Positions 17,866 to 26,959 of a stretch of 48,546 bases of DNA are shown piece after piece. Under the pieces are notes generated by a model. That model saw nothing but the letters and a program-made list of their open reading frames with translations. It had not been told where the DNA came from and ran no database searches. Every line of letters starts with the position of its first letter. Within the stretch, counting starts at the first letter, position 1. The stretch is from Marinilabiliales bacterium (GTDB lineage Bacteria > Bacteroidota > Bacteroidia > Bacteroidales > F082): NCBI GenBank assembly GCA_002869365.1, contig PKTA01000176.1, positions 1-48,546 on the forward strand, written 5' to 3'. A program made the translations under genes and the position numbers.

Positions 17866-18672
17866 TTATAATGTACCCATTTTCAATTTAATGCGTGTAA
17901 TTATTTTTTTGGTATAAAGAGGGAAATCGGCATTCATCATCCATGAGTAGTAGGAAGGCTCATTTAGAAATACTTCCTTTAATGTTTTACCTTTATGCTT
18001 TCCAAAGTTTAAAGTCTCTTCATTATTTTCGTTATATACTATTTGTCCCATCAGGTCAACATTCCTGTGATGAGATGAAAATTCAGCCAAAGCTGCAATA
18101 TCATTCTTAACAGGCACATAAGTTTTTCCTGATTTGTCAGTATATTCGGCATCATCATATTTCTCTATCTGAGCTTTTAGCACCTCGTAGGTTGCCATAA
18201 CATCTGCCTCAGCTGAATGCGCATCTTCAAGAGATTTTCCAAGGAAAAATTTAACTGCCGCACTTAATGTCCTTTGTTCCATTTTCATGAAAATATTCTG
18301 AACATCAACAAGTTTACGGTTGGTTACATCAAAATCAACCTCTGCACGTAGAAATTCTTCTACCAGCATCGGAATATCAAATTTCAAAGAATTATACCCG
18401 GCCAAATCGCAATTTGCAAGAAAATCATCTACCTCTTTTGCTATTTGTTTAAACATGGGTTTATCTTTTACATCATCATAGGTAAAACCATGTATGGAAG
18501 ATGCTTCTTCAGATATAGGATATCCCGGATTTACCACCCAGGTTTTAGAAGTAGTTGTATTATTAGTATCAATTTTCAATATGCTTAATTCGATAATTCT
18601 ATCTTTAGCAACATTAAGTCCTGTACTTTCGATATCGAAGAAAGCAATTGGTTTTTTCAGGTTTAATTCCAT
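17866..18672 (-). CDS. DnaQ-like 3'-5' exonuclease with ExoX-like C-terminus
   Basis: A 268-residue DEDD-family exonuclease. The ExoI motif is FFDIESTGL (Asp13, Glu15) and the ExoII region is LAGYNSLKFDIPML. The ExoIII-type segment is DAHSAEADVMATYEVLKAQ (HxAxxD, so the DEDDh subclass). The extra C-terminal stretch FGKHKGKTLKEVFLNEPSYYSWMM matches the small domain seen after RNase T/exonuclease X-like proteins in Bacteroidota. It probably acts in DNA repair or proofreading. The start codon is four bases after the E2 stop codon (in minus-strand order), so the two genes are likely co-transcribed though functionally unrelated. Confidence 0.88.
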   Translation of the reverse strand: MELNLKKPIAFFDIESTGLNVAKDRIIELSILKIDTNNTTTSKTWVVNPGYPISEEASSIHGFTYDDVKDKPMFKQIAKEVDDFLANCDLAGYNSLKFDIPMLVEEFLRAEVDFDVTNRKLVDVQNIFMKMEQRTLSAAVKFFLGKSLEDAHSAEADVMATYEVLKAQIEKYDDAEYTDKSGKTYVPVKNDIAALAEFSSHHRNVDLMGQIVYNENNEETLNFGKHKGKTLKEVFLNEPSYYSWMMNADFPLYTKKIITRIKLKMGTL

Positions 18673-18676
18673 GACA

Positions 18677-19975
18677 TTATATTACAGTGTTTAAATCAAA
18701 ATTTTCAAGCAATTGTTTTACTCTTCTCAAAAACATTCCGCCAAGTGCGCCGTCAACAATTCTATGATCGTAGGCCATCGACAATATCATTATATGTCGG
18801 ATACCAATAACATCTCCACCTTCGGTTTCGATTACAACAGGTTTTTTACGAATAGCACCAACGCCCAAAATTGCTACCTGTGGTTGATTTATTATTGGTG
18901 TTCCACTCAAACTGTCGAAGGATCCGAAATTAGTAATAGTAAATGTACCACCCTGTATTTCATCGGGTTGCAACTTATTTTCTCTCGACCTTTTAGCAAG
19001 ATCATTAACAATTTTTGCTGTTCCAAGTATATTTTTCTGATCAGCATCCTTAATTACAGGAACTATCAAATTGCCGTTGGGAAGAGCAGCAGCCATACCC
19101 ACATTAATGCGTTTACGCAGAATAACTTTGTAACCATCAAGAGATGCATTTACCTGAGGATACTCCATCAAAGCCTGGGCAACTGCATTTATAAATACAG
19201 GAGTAAAAGTTATTTTCTCTCCTTCGCGTTTCAATACTGCTTCTTTTATTTTATTTCGCCAGTTTACAATATTAGTAACATCAACATCAATAAAAGAAGT
19301 TACATGAGGTGAAACATGTGACGACATTACCATATGATCAGCTATAAGGCGTCGCATTCTGTCCATTTCAACAACTTCATCTCCTTCATTTATACTAACA
19401 GGAGGTGCTTGTATACTTTTTACAGTTTTATCAGCAGAACTACTTGCGGCCTGAGTTTTTCTATTTCCTCTGTTTTTTATGTATTCTAATAGATCATTTT
19501 TAACTAAGCGATTATCTTTTCCACTTCCTTTAATACTTTCCAACTCTTCGAGGCTAATACCTTCTTCTTTGGCAATACTCTTCACCAAAGGTGATAAAAA
19601 CCTTTTGCTGGAACTAAAAACAGGCTTTGCAGGCTCTTCCTTTACATTACTCTTCTTTTCGTTACTCTCGGTTGGCTTATCATTTTTATCTACGACTTCC
19701 TCACCAATATCATCTGAACTTTCTTCGCTTTCACCATCAGTTTCGATAATCGCAATCACTTCTCCAACGGGAGCAACATCACCTTCTTCAAATAAAGTTT
19801 TTACTAAAACACCATCAATGGGGCTGGGCACTTCAGAGTCAACTTTATCCGTTGCTACTTCTACAATTGCATCATCTTCACTAAGAGTATCTCCTACTTC
19901 TTTGAGCCATTTATTAATCGTTGCTTCTATAATTCCTTCTCCCATTTTTGGAAGAACGAGTTCGTATTTTGCCAT
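18677..19975 (-). CDS. 2-oxoacid dehydrogenase E2 (dihydrolipoyl acyltransferase)
   Basis: A 432-residue E2 core enzyme of a 2-oxoacid dehydrogenase complex. Domains in order: lipoyl domain (1-80, lipoylated Lys44 in ATDKVDSEV); acidic linker (about 85-120); peripheral-subunit-binding domain (about 124-166); second linker; catalytic domain (about 200-432), with His404 and Asp408 in AYDHRIVDGALGG. Members of this type serve the branched-chain or pyruvate complexes. The E1 and E3 genes are not adjacent, as is often seen for the branched-chain enzyme in Bacteroidota. The start is an ATG with the typical MAKYELVLPKMGEG opening. Substrate class is inference. Confidence 0.9.
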   Translation of the reverse strand: MAKYELVLPKMGEGIIEATINKWLKEVGDTLSEDDAIVEVATDKVDSEVPSPIDGVLVKTLFEEGDVAPVGEVIAIIETDGESEESSDDIGEEVVDKNDKPTESNEKKSNVKEEPAKPVFSSSKRFLSPLVKSIAKEEGISLEELESIKGSGKDNRLVKNDLLEYIKNRGNRKTQAASSSADKTVKSIQAPPVSINEGDEVVEMDRMRRLIADHMVMSSHVSPHVTSFIDVDVTNIVNWRNKIKEAVLKREGEKITFTPVFINAVAQALMEYPQVNASLDGYKVILRKRINVGMAAALPNGNLIVPVIKDADQKNILGTAKIVNDLAKRSRENKLQPDEIQGGTFTITNFGSFDSLSGTPIINQPQVAILGVGAIRKKPVVIETEGGDVIGIRHIMILSMAYDHRIVDGALGGMFLRRVKQLLENFDLNTVI

Positions 19976-20021
19976 TTGTCCAGTATTTTTTTGAGGCTGT
20001 AAAATTACTTAATATTTTGTA

Positions 20022-20050
20022 TTGGTAAATGCATTTAATTTTTACTTTTG
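20022..20050 (+). promoter_or_regulatory. Candidate promoter of the DUF3276 gene
   Basis: TTG at 20022-20024 and TACTTTTG at 20043-20050 are 18 bases apart, in agreement with the Bacteroidota -33/-7 pattern. The box ends 31 bases before the ATG at 20082. Consensus-based only. Confidence 0.5.
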
Positions 20051-20081
20051 TTAATTCAACACTAAATGAAAAAATAACCGA

Positions 20082-20453
20082 ATGAAAGAGTTAGGCAATA
20101 TAGATAGAAAAAATCATGTTTATTCAAGAGTAATAAAGACAAATTACAGAACATATTTCCTTGATGTAAGAGTAACAAAGCGTGGACAAAATTATCTTAC
20201 TCTTACTGAAAGTAAGAAGAAATTCGACCAAAACAGCGGTAAAATGACCTATGAAAAACACAAGGTTTTTTTATACAAAGAGGATTTTGATGAATTTGCA
20301 GAAGCATTTGCTGATGTTGTGAAATATGCCAAAGAAAATGAGCATGAACACGAAGAATATCAAGAGCAAATTTCTGAAGATAGTACTGAGACTACCCCCA
20401 TTGAAAAATCTTCTGGTATTGATATAAACTTTGAAGATTTAGGGAAAGAATAA
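20082..20453 (+). CDS. DUF3276 / Pur-alpha-like nucleic-acid-binding protein
   Basis: A 123-residue protein of the DUF3276 (PUR-domain) family, conserved in Bacteroidota and related to the Borrelia regulator BpuR and eukaryotic Pur-alpha. The PUR-type strands are visible: VYSRVIKTNYRTYFLDVRVTKRGQNYLTLTESKK, then KMTYEKHKVFLYKEDFDEFAEAFADVVKY. The last 40 residues are a very acidic, low-complexity tail. Relatives bind single-stranded DNA or RNA; the targets here are unknown. It is divergent from the E2 gene and followed by a gap of about 190 bases to parA. Confidence 0.8.
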   Translation: MKELGNIDRKNHVYSRVIKTNYRTYFLDVRVTKRGQNYLTLTESKKKFDQNSGKMTYEKHKVFLYKEDFDEFAEAFADVVKYAKENEHEHEEYQEQISEDSTETTPIEKSSGIDINFEDLGKE

Positions 20454-20610
20454 CAGATTTACTGGGCAACAATTCAGGAGTTTGTTTTCACATCCCCACA
20501 AAAAAAATATTAAAATAAGCAGGTCAAACAAACGTATTTTACACGTAATCAAGTAAAGTGCGTGTTAATAACTTAAACTTTTTAGAAAAATACATTGACG
20601 ATGAAAATTG

Positions 20611-20618
20611 TATTTTTG
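20611..20618 (+). promoter_or_regulatory. Candidate -7 box of parA
   Basis: TATTTTTG at 20611-20618 fits TAnnTTTG and lies 28 bases before the chosen parA ATG at 20647. No well-spaced -33 TTTG was found, so this is weak. It overlaps the TTG at 20608 that could be mistaken for an upstream start codon. Confidence 0.35.
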
Positions 20619-20646
20619 TAGAAAGTCATTTATAATCTATAAATTT

Positions 20647-21459
20647 ATGGGAAAAACAATTGCAGTTACAAACCAAAAAGGAGGTGTAGGGAAAACTACT
20701 ACAGCAATAAATCTGGCTGCAAGTTTAGCCGTGCTTGAATATAAAACATTAATACTCGATGCCGATCCACAGGCAAATGCAACATCAGGCATAGGTTTTA
20801 ATCCCAAAAATATTAAGTCGAGCATATACGAATGTATTATCGACGATATGGATCCGGAAAAAGTTATACTTACTACCGACACTCCTAATTTGGATTTGAT
20901 GCCCGCACATATCGATTTAGTTGGAGCAGAAATAGAAATGATTAACAGACCCAATCGAGAAAAAATGATGAGTAAGGTAATAGATAAAATTCGTGATAAA
21001 TACGACTTTATCATAATCGACTGCTCACCATCACTTGGACTTATTACTGTTAACGCATTGAGTACCGCCGACTCAGTTATCATTCCTGTACAATGCGAGT
21101 ATTTTGCTCTTGAGGGACTTGGTAAACTACTAAATACCATTAAAATAGTTCAAAGTCGTTTAAATACAAATCTGGATATTGAAGGCATACTCCTAACAAT
21201 GTACGACAGCCGTTTAAGGCTTTCGAAGCAGGTTACCGAGGAGGTAAAAACTCATTTCCAGCAAATGGTTTTCAATACTATTATCAATAGAAATACTAAA
21301 CTGGGAGAAGCTCCGAGTTTTGGTAATTCCATAATTATGTATGATGCACAGAGTACCGGAGCAATAAATTATCTTAACTTAGCACGTGAGATATTGCAGA
21401 AAAACGATATGACAAACATTAAAAATTCGGAAAAAATCATAGATACAACTGATGAGTAA
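20647..21459 (+). CDS. parA: Chromosome partitioning ATPase ParA (Soj)
   Basis: A 270-residue Walker-type ATPase that, with ParB bound at parS, moves and separates replicated origins. The deviant Walker A motif QKGGVGKTTTAINLA opens the protein. DADPQANATSGIG is the A' region and YDFIIIDCSPSLGLIT is Walker B. Start choice: an in-frame TTG at 20608 would add 13 residues (MYFCRKSFIIYKF) absent from the family, so the ATG at 20647 is preferred. Its end overlaps parB by 8 bases. The order parA-parB-DUF5683-dapB is typical of Bacteroidota chromosomes, which argues against a plasmid origin. I saw no clear parS-type site in this window. Confidence 0.95.
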   Translation: MGKTIAVTNQKGGVGKTTTAINLAASLAVLEYKTLILDADPQANATSGIGFNPKNIKSSIYECIIDDMDPEKVILTTDTPNLDLMPAHIDLVGAEIEMINRPNREKMMSKVIDKIRDKYDFIIIDCSPSLGLITVNALSTADSVIIPVQCEYFALEGLGKLLNTIKIVQSRLNTNLDIEGILLTMYDSRLRLSKQVTEEVKTHFQQMVFNTIINRNTKLGEAPSFGNSIIMYDAQSTGAINYLNLAREILQKNDMTNIKNSEKIIDTTDE

Positions 21460-22348
21460 TACTAAAGGAAAGAAAAAAGCATTGGGACGAGGGCTTGACG
21501 CCATACTTCAAAGTCCGGAAACAGACATAACTGCCGTCGACATATCAGGTAATTATGTTGCAGGAGCTATTGCCGAACTCGACATTGATAAAATAGAGGC
21601 TAATCCTTTTCAACCCCGTACCGATTTCGACGAACAAAATCTTAAAGAACTTGCTGACTCAATTTCTGCCCAGGGTGTTATTCAGCCTGTAACCGTAAGA
21701 AAACTAGGATTTGAAAAATACCAACTCATTGCAGGAGAACGCCGTTTACGCGCATCTCAACTTGCAGGATTACACCGCATTCCCGCTTATATTCGTGTAG
21801 CAAACGATGAGCAGATGTTGGAAATGGCTCTCATAGAAAATATCCACCGTCATGACTTAAACTCCATAGAGGTTGCTATTAGTTATGCCCGTCTTATTGA
21901 AGAATGCAAACTTACACAGGAAAAACTCAGTGAAAAAATCGGGAAAAACAGATCTACAATCAGCAACTTCCTTCGCCTATTAAAACTTCCTCCGGAAATA
22001 CAAATAGCAATTAGAGATGATGTTATTAGTATGGGACATGCCAGAGCTCTGATAACAATTAAGGATGAAGAAACACAAATTAAGTTACTAAAGAAGATAA
22101 TTACCGAGGGATTAAATGTACGACAAGTAGAAGCCCTTGTTAGAGATTTGTATACATCTGATACATCTGACAAAAAAAATACCGCTAAAAGTAGTTTGCC
22201 GGAAAAATATAAGAAAACACCGGCCGAACTTAGCTTAATGTTCAATAGTAAAGTGAGTCTGAAAAGAAACAATAAAGGCAAAGGTTCTATCGTTATTGGA
22301 TTCAATAGTGATGAAGATTTAGATAGAATTTTAAACTTAATTAAATAA
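21452..22348 (+). CDS. parB: Chromosome partitioning protein ParB
   Basis: A 298-residue ParB/Spo0J-type CTP-dependent DNA clamp. Order of parts: basic GRGLDAIL opening; ParB N-terminal domain with NPFQPRTDFD, the LKELADSISAQGVIQPVTVR block and the CTP-binding GERRLRAS motif; central helix-turn-helix (LTQEKLSEKIGKNRSTISNFLRLLKLP); C-terminal dimerisation part (KVSLKRNNKGKGSIVIGFNSDEDLDRIL). Length is usual. Its ATG lies inside the last codons of parA (8-base overlap) and the next gene starts 6 bases after its stop. Confidence 0.96.
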   Translation: MSNTKGKKKALGRGLDAILQSPETDITAVDISGNYVAGAIAELDIDKIEANPFQPRTDFDEQNLKELADSISAQGVIQPVTVRKLGFEKYQLIAGERRLRASQLAGLHRIPAYIRVANDEQMLEMALIENIHRHDLNSIEVAISYARLIEECKLTQEKLSEKIGKNRSTISNFLRLLKLPPEIQIAIRDDVISMGHARALITIKDEETQIKLLKKIITEGLNVRQVEALVRDLYTSDTSDKKNTAKSSLPEKYKKTPAELSLMFNSKVSLKRNNKGKGSIVIGFNSDEDLDRILNLIK

Positions 22349-22354
22349 TAAATC

Positions 22355-22936
22355 GTGATACGGTATTTTATACCAAAAGTCCTTATTATCATTTTAACAA
22401 TCATCTTTTTTTCAAGTGTTGAAGCCAATGCTCAAAAAAAAGACACAAATGTTAAAACCGAAAAGGTAATGCACTCCCCCAAAAAGGCCACATATCTGGC
22501 ATTAGTCCCGGGCTTAGGACAGATTTATAATCGAAAATACTGGAAATTACCCATTGTTTATGCAGGTTTTGGAGTTACCGGATACCTAGGAATAAGCAAC
22601 AGAACAGAATATAAAAAATTTAATGAAGCATATACCTGCCTGATAAACGAAGGCGATGACTGCACCAATAAACTGTCCGAGTTATACAGCGAAGATGAAT
22701 TAGTTTACTATCGTGATTCCTATAGAAGGAATATGGAACTTTCTTTTATTATTATGGGAGCCTGGTATATACTTCAAATTTTGGACGCTTCCGTCGATGC
22801 TCACCTTTATTATTGGGAAGTTAATGACGATTTAAGTGTTGACATCCAGCCTATTGTACAACCAAATATCCCACTCAATATAAATTCTTCTTTCGACAAA
22901 CCTTATACAGGCATCAAGGTAAGTTTTAAATTTTAA
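22355..22936 (+). CDS. DUF5683 membrane protein
   Basis: A 193-residue protein with an N-terminal signal peptide (about 1-26, ending ANAQ). A DUF5683 core follows: KKATYLALVPGLGQIYNRKYWKLPIVYAGFG, a membrane hairpin rich in Gly and Pro, then a second hydrophobic helix (LSFIIMGAWYILQILDASVDAHL). Function is not known. The start codon is GTG at 22355, 6 bases after parB; no better ATG is in frame. The place between parB and dapB is conserved in Bacteroidota, which supports the family call. Confidence 0.8.
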   Translation: MIRYFIPKVLIIILTIIFFSSVEANAQKKDTNVKTEKVMHSPKKATYLALVPGLGQIYNRKYWKLPIVYAGFGVTGYLGISNRTEYKKFNEAYTCLINEGDDCTNKLSELYSEDELVYYRDSYRRNMELSFIIMGAWYILQILDASVDAHLYYWEVNDDLSVDIQPIVQPNIPLNINSSFDKPYTGIKVSFKF

Positions 22937-22940
22937 TCAT

Positions 22941-23675
22941 ATGAAGATAGTTATTTCAGGCTATGGCCGGATGGGTCATGAAGTGGAAAAAGTTGCAAAT
23001 GCACATAATCATGAAGTTATTGCTTCACTGGATGAGGAATCAGACTGGTTACAAAAAAAAGATATCATTAAAACAGCAGATGTAATAGTCGATTTCAGTC
23101 TTCCTGAAACGGCACTTGATGTATTTGAAAGATCTTTCAAATTGGGAGTTCCAATTGTTACAGGTACAACCGGATGGTATGATGAAATGGAAAAAGTAAA
23201 ATCACTATGTAATAAAAACGAGGCCACCTTTTTCTTTTCTCCTAATTTCAGTATCGGAATGAACATCTTTTTCCATGCCAATAAACTCGTGGCAAAATTA
23301 TCTGCGGCGAGCAATGTATATAAAGCAAGCATGGAAGAAACCCATCACATTCATAAACTGGATGCTCCCAGTGGAACGGCAATAAAAATTGCCGACGATA
23401 TAATTGACGAATTTCCCTCTTTAACAGAGTGGAAGAATGATTTGGAAGCAGAAGAAAATCAATTACCTATTATTTCATATCGAGAAGGCGAAGTTATTGG
23501 TGATCATACAGTTAAATACGAATCAGAAGTAGATATTTTGGAGATTTCTCATCATGCAAAAAGCAGAAAAGGTTTCGCTCTTGGGGCTGTTATGGCAGCC
23601 GAATTTATAATTGGAAAAAAAGGATTTTACAGTATGAATGATTTGATGGCCGAACTTCAAAAGAAGGTAAAATAA
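22941..23675 (+). CDS. dapB: 4-hydroxy-tetrahydrodipicolinate reductase (DapB)
   Basis: A 244-residue NAD(P)H-dependent reductase of the diaminopimelate/lysine pathway, which supplies peptidoglycan meso-DAP. The nucleotide-binding start is VISGYGRMGHEV. FSPNFSIGMNIFFHA and EETHHIHKLDAPSGTAIKIA contain the catalytic His-His pair and Lys. It is about 30 residues shorter than E. coli DapB, as is normal for Bacteroidota. It starts four bases after the DUF5683 gene and ends 5 bases from the convergent AsmA-like gene. lepB, often next in relatives, is not here. Confidence 0.95.
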   Translation: MKIVISGYGRMGHEVEKVANAHNHEVIASLDEESDWLQKKDIIKTADVIVDFSLPETALDVFERSFKLGVPIVTGTTGWYDEMEKVKSLCNKNEATFFFSPNFSIGMNIFFHANKLVAKLSAASNVYKASMEETHHIHKLDAPSGTAIKIADDIIDEFPSLTEWKNDLEAEENQLPIISYREGEVIGDHTVKYESEVDILEISHHAKSRKGFALGAVMAAEFIIGKKGFYSMNDLMAELQKKVK

Positions 23676-23680
23676 CAAAC

Positions 23681-25375
23681 TTACTCTTTGCGCTTCTTTT
23701 TATTTTTTCTATTAACCATAGTCTTCCCTATAGGAGATATTGTATTCACCAATCCTGACTGTACTGATTTCCAAAGCAAATTTCCAAACCCCTTATAACT
23801 AACTCTTTCGAACTCTATTTTTGCAGTTTTTACTCTTCCTCTTTTGGATGGATTAGAACTTGGCAATACCAAATTGGCCAACCACGACAATGTTTTATCA
23901 GTTTCATGATCACTAAGTTTGGTTACCTCAGCCTCCAGATTATCGTAAAGCATCAGCAATTGTCCTTCTGATCGTTTTGGACTGGCCTTCACAGAAAATG
24001 TTAATTGTGTTAAATCTCCGTTTTTAAACTTGATACCTGTGGCAGGATATAGCGCCTTATTGAAAGGCACAAGATTACATGTACCTAAACCACCCGAAAA
24101 ATAGAAAGTATCCACTGAACTATTATATGGCATCATTATTTGAAGGTTCATTGCAGCTATGCCATTTAGTTTTGCATTTACATCTATCCATAGTTTTTTA
24201 TCAGATGAAATACTATCTTCCAAAGATGTAACACCCTGAATATCTGCATTAAGATCCGTCATATCAACAAATACAGCCATTGTTGATTTTGGAGATAATT
24301 CGGAATAACTGAAATATCCATCCTTTATATATATTTTATCAATATTAATATCCTCCTTTAGTTGTTTTAAGATTTGCTGAGGAAATAATGGGTTTCTATC
24401 ATAGTCGGGTGGATTGTTTTTATCTTTAAATATCTTAATTTTTGGAGACTCAAAAACCATTTCATCCAAATCAAAAAGTCCCTCATTTAAAAATTTTCCC
24501 AATTTAACCCCTACCATATTCAAAGATGTTGCCTCAATATCTAAAACCTCTTTATCGAACTTATAGGATGCAGCCAACTTCTTCATTTCCACTTTTGGTT
24601 TATAAGTAAAATTCCTTAATTCGATACTACTATCAGCATTTGAATAAAGAAAACTACTAAAAGAAATGAGGTATCTTTCATTTCTTAAATCAATATTCTG
24701 GTTCGACATTATAATTTGCAGGTTTTTAGTGTCGAATTTGGAATACTCATCACCCTCATTTTTTTGGGCTACCTCAATGCCTTCTATATCTATATGTTCA
24801 CTGTTATATTTAAAAACAGTATCCTTCCTGTCAATATTAATCACATTCAGTTTAAAGTTATTCAAGTCGATGGTTCCTAACTTTCCATTTTTAAGCATTG
24901 GTATATTTATGGAGTCGGAAATAGTTAAACTTTTTTCTTGCTGTATGTTTTTATCCTCTATATAATTTTTTGTCTGCCTGATAAGTAAAGATGCATCACT
25001 TATCAATATTTTTTTTATCTCTATTTCCTTATGAAACAACAATTTAACAATACTGTACCCTTTAACTCGAATATCAGATATAAAAAATTCTTTTTGAGAA
25101 GGTTTATTAAATTTTCCAGTGTTAAAAAGGATTACTGAAGCAGAGTCAGGCCTTATTTCAACGTCTTTAAATATTAAGGTTGAAGAAAAAACATTAATCT
25201 TTAGCTTTCCAATATCGATAAATATACCCGAACTTTTGTTAATGGTATCTAACTTATTATCAAGCGTTTTAGTTGCAATTGAGGATAGAATAAAGTTTAA
25301 ACTTAGTCCGAGTACTATTAAAGTTATTATAGTTATTGAAAGAAATATTATTAAGCGCTTTCGGAATGATGACAT
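23681..25375 (-). CDS. AsmA-like membrane-anchored protein of unknown function
   Basis: A 564-residue protein with a single N-terminal membrane helix (about 8-30). A long periplasmic part follows, made of repeating strand-rich segments of the type IDIGKLKINVFSSTLIFKDVEI and IDKIYIKDGYFSYSEL, with a very basic C-terminus. The repeating 'x-I-x-x-x-I-x-D-x-x-hydrophobic' pattern resembles AsmA/DUF748-type proteins, which form long grooves that carry lipids between membranes. I cannot name a specific family. It is convergent with dapB (5-base gap) and 64 bases downstream of the MATE gene on the same strand. Lipid transfer or envelope upkeep is inference. Confidence 0.55.
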   Translation of the reverse strand: MSSFRKRLIIFLSITIITLIVLGLSLNFILSSIATKTLDNKLDTINKSSGIFIDIGKLKINVFSSTLIFKDVEIRPDSASVILFNTGKFNKPSQKEFFISDIRVKGYSIVKLLFHKEIEIKKILISDASLLIRQTKNYIEDKNIQQEKSLTISDSINIPMLKNGKLGTIDLNNFKLNVINIDRKDTVFKYNSEHIDIEGIEVAQKNEGDEYSKFDTKNLQIIMSNQNIDLRNERYLISFSSFLYSNADSSIELRNFTYKPKVEMKKLAASYKFDKEVLDIEATSLNMVGVKLGKFLNEGLFDLDEMVFESPKIKIFKDKNNPPDYDRNPLFPQQILKQLKEDINIDKIYIKDGYFSYSELSPKSTMAVFVDMTDLNADIQGVTSLEDSISSDKKLWIDVNAKLNGIAAMNLQIMMPYNSSVDTFYFSGGLGTCNLVPFNKALYPATGIKFKNGDLTQLTFSVKASPKRSEGQLLMLYDNLEAEVTKLSDHETDKTLSWLANLVLPSSNPSKRGRVKTAKIEFERVSYKGFGNLLWKSVQSGLVNTISPIGKTMVNRKNKKKRKE

Positions 25376-25439
25376 TTATTTTTTCTGTAAATATAACAGA
25401 AAATTTCAATTACCGTTTTTATATACGCATAACAAACAA

Positions 25440-26774
25440 TCACACAACTGCTTTCCTCCAGTTGCCGAATCTGAGATATAAAAACGACATTAAACTCATT
25501 AGTGTACCATAAACAATTTCTGAAGTCCAGGCAATGCTTATATCTACTTTGAACACATTAATTAAAACATAGGTATATATCAGATATAAACTTAGTACAA
25601 TAATTTCAAGACCGAATGAAACATCTGTTCTGCCGGTTCCTGAAATTCCGTTAAACAAAACAAAACCAATGGAGAGCATTATTGCACCCAGACTCACTAT
25701 TTTCAAAACAGGTATTCCTAGATTAATAATTTCTCTGTCGTTTGTATAAACCTCCATAATAATATCCGGGAATAATATTCCCAAGCCAACAATAATCACT
25801 ACACCTCCCAGGCATAGTAATACTATTTTTCCAATGAGGGTCATAACCAAATCCTGGCGTTTTAGTCCCAGCAAATAACTAACCAGAGTACTGGTGGCAG
25901 TGGCAAATCCCCATACGGGTATCATAAGTATTACATAAACACTCCTTATTATATTCGAAACTGCCAGGGCCATCTCCCCAAGTTTTTCTATAAACAAGAA
26001 GAAAACAAACCAAACAGAAAGGGAAATAAATTGCTGCATCATTATAGGTATCGCAAGTTTTAGTATCCTCAGTAGTTTTTGAGTATTAGGCTTGATAAAT
26101 TTAAACAGCGAGTAATCAGAGTACCTTACCGTTACTTGCGTATAAATAATAAAAAACAGCAAAGCCGAAACCTCCGCAATTACCGAAGCAAGAGCAGCAC
26201 CAGCCACACCCATTTCAGGGAAGCCAAATTCTCCAAAAATTAAAATATAATCCAGGATAATATTAGTTATTGCCATTACCACTGTGGTATAGGTAATTAC
26301 CTTTGTTTTTGTAAGTCCAACATAAAAAGCCCGGAAAACCATATTTCCAAAAGCAAAGAAAATTCCCACAGCCCTTATCTTCATATAAACTGTAGTCTCT
26401 TGAAAAATTGCCTTTGAACTTATGCTGTATTCAAGTATATCGAGAGAAATATATCGAAGTAGTATGTATGATAATACGGCAAGAAACCCTAAAAAATATA
26501 CCGAATGGTCTATAACTGAGCCAATATCCTTGAGTTTATTTTCTCCGAATCTTCTTGCAATAATTATCTGAGCCCCGGTACTAAAGCCAAGTCCAAGCAT
26601 AATAACAGCCAAATAGAACAATCCTCCCAATGCACTGGCGCCCAGAGCTATTTCGCCAACCCTGCCTAGAAATGCAGTATCGGTAAAATTTATAAGGTTC
26701 TGTGCAATACTTCCCAAAATAATGGGATAGGCAATTTGCCAAATTCTGCTGTATTTAATATTGACTTCCTGCAT
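25440..26774 (-). CDS. MATE family efflux transporter
   Basis: A 444-residue, 12-helix exporter of the MATE/NorM type that uses Na+ or H+ gradients to expel cationic drugs or metabolites. Two homologous halves are visible. The first opens with IAYPIILGSIAQNLINFTDTAFLGRVG; the second begins near residue 235 with LAIPIMMQQFISLSVWFVFFLFIEKLG. A start at TTG 26786 is possible, but that TTG is the last three bases of a -7 promoter box, so I use the ATG at 26774 (MQEVNIKYSRIW). It is upstream of the AsmA-like gene on the same strand. Substrate unknown. Confidence 0.92.
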   Translation of the reverse strand: MQEVNIKYSRIWQIAYPIILGSIAQNLINFTDTAFLGRVGEIALGASALGGLFYLAVIMLGLGFSTGAQIIIARRFGENKLKDIGSVIDHSVYFLGFLAVLSYILLRYISLDILEYSISSKAIFQETTVYMKIRAVGIFFAFGNMVFRAFYVGLTKTKVITYTTVVMAITNIILDYILIFGEFGFPEMGVAGAALASVIAEVSALLFFIIYTQVTVRYSDYSLFKFIKPNTQKLLRILKLAIPIMMQQFISLSVWFVFFLFIEKLGEMALAVSNIIRSVYVILMIPVWGFATATSTLVSYLLGLKRQDLVMTLIGKIVLLCLGGVVIIVGLGILFPDIIMEVYTNDREIINLGIPVLKIVSLGAIMLSIGFVLFNGISGTGRTDVSFGLEIIVLSLYLIYTYVLINVFKVDISIAWTSEIVYGTLMSLMSFLYLRFGNWRKAVV

Positions 26775-26783
26775 ACGAGGCGG

Positions 26784-26791
26784 CAAATTTA
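26784..26791 (-). promoter_or_regulatory. Candidate -7 box of the MATE gene
   Basis: On the minus strand this reads TAAATTTG, an exact TAnnTTTG box ending nine bases before the ATG at 26774. A transcript would have a leader of only a few bases. No clear -33 TTTG at the right spacing was seen. Confidence 0.45.
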
Positions 26792-26807
26792 GGAAAAAGG
26801 TTTTATA

Positions 26808-26926
26808 AAGTGCCTAGAGTTACAAATGCTCTTAAGTGCCTAGATTTAAAAAGGCTAAAGGGCTAAAGGCTAAAGTTAAACCTGTTCAAATTATCAATTA
26901 TCAATTTTCCATTATTCATTAATTAA
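26808..26926. repeat. Short direct repeats between divergent genes
   Basis: AAGTGCCTAGA occurs at 26808-26818 and 26834-26844. GGCTAAAG occurs three times between 26853 and 26875. ATTATCAATTATCAATTTTCC-type words follow. The patchwork is like the repeat-filled gaps at 719-851 and 29765-29950. No ORF. Confidence 0.55.
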
Positions 26927-26959
26927 ATCAATACTTTTGCAATAATATTTATAATAAAT

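Noticed and set aside
18713..19312. 199-residue plus-strand reading frame opposite the E2 gene
   Set aside because: Composition is non-protein-like and it lies fully within a well-supported gene on the other strand.
20637..21140. 167-residue minus-strand reading frame opposite parA
   Set aside because: Shadow of parA with no motif of its own.
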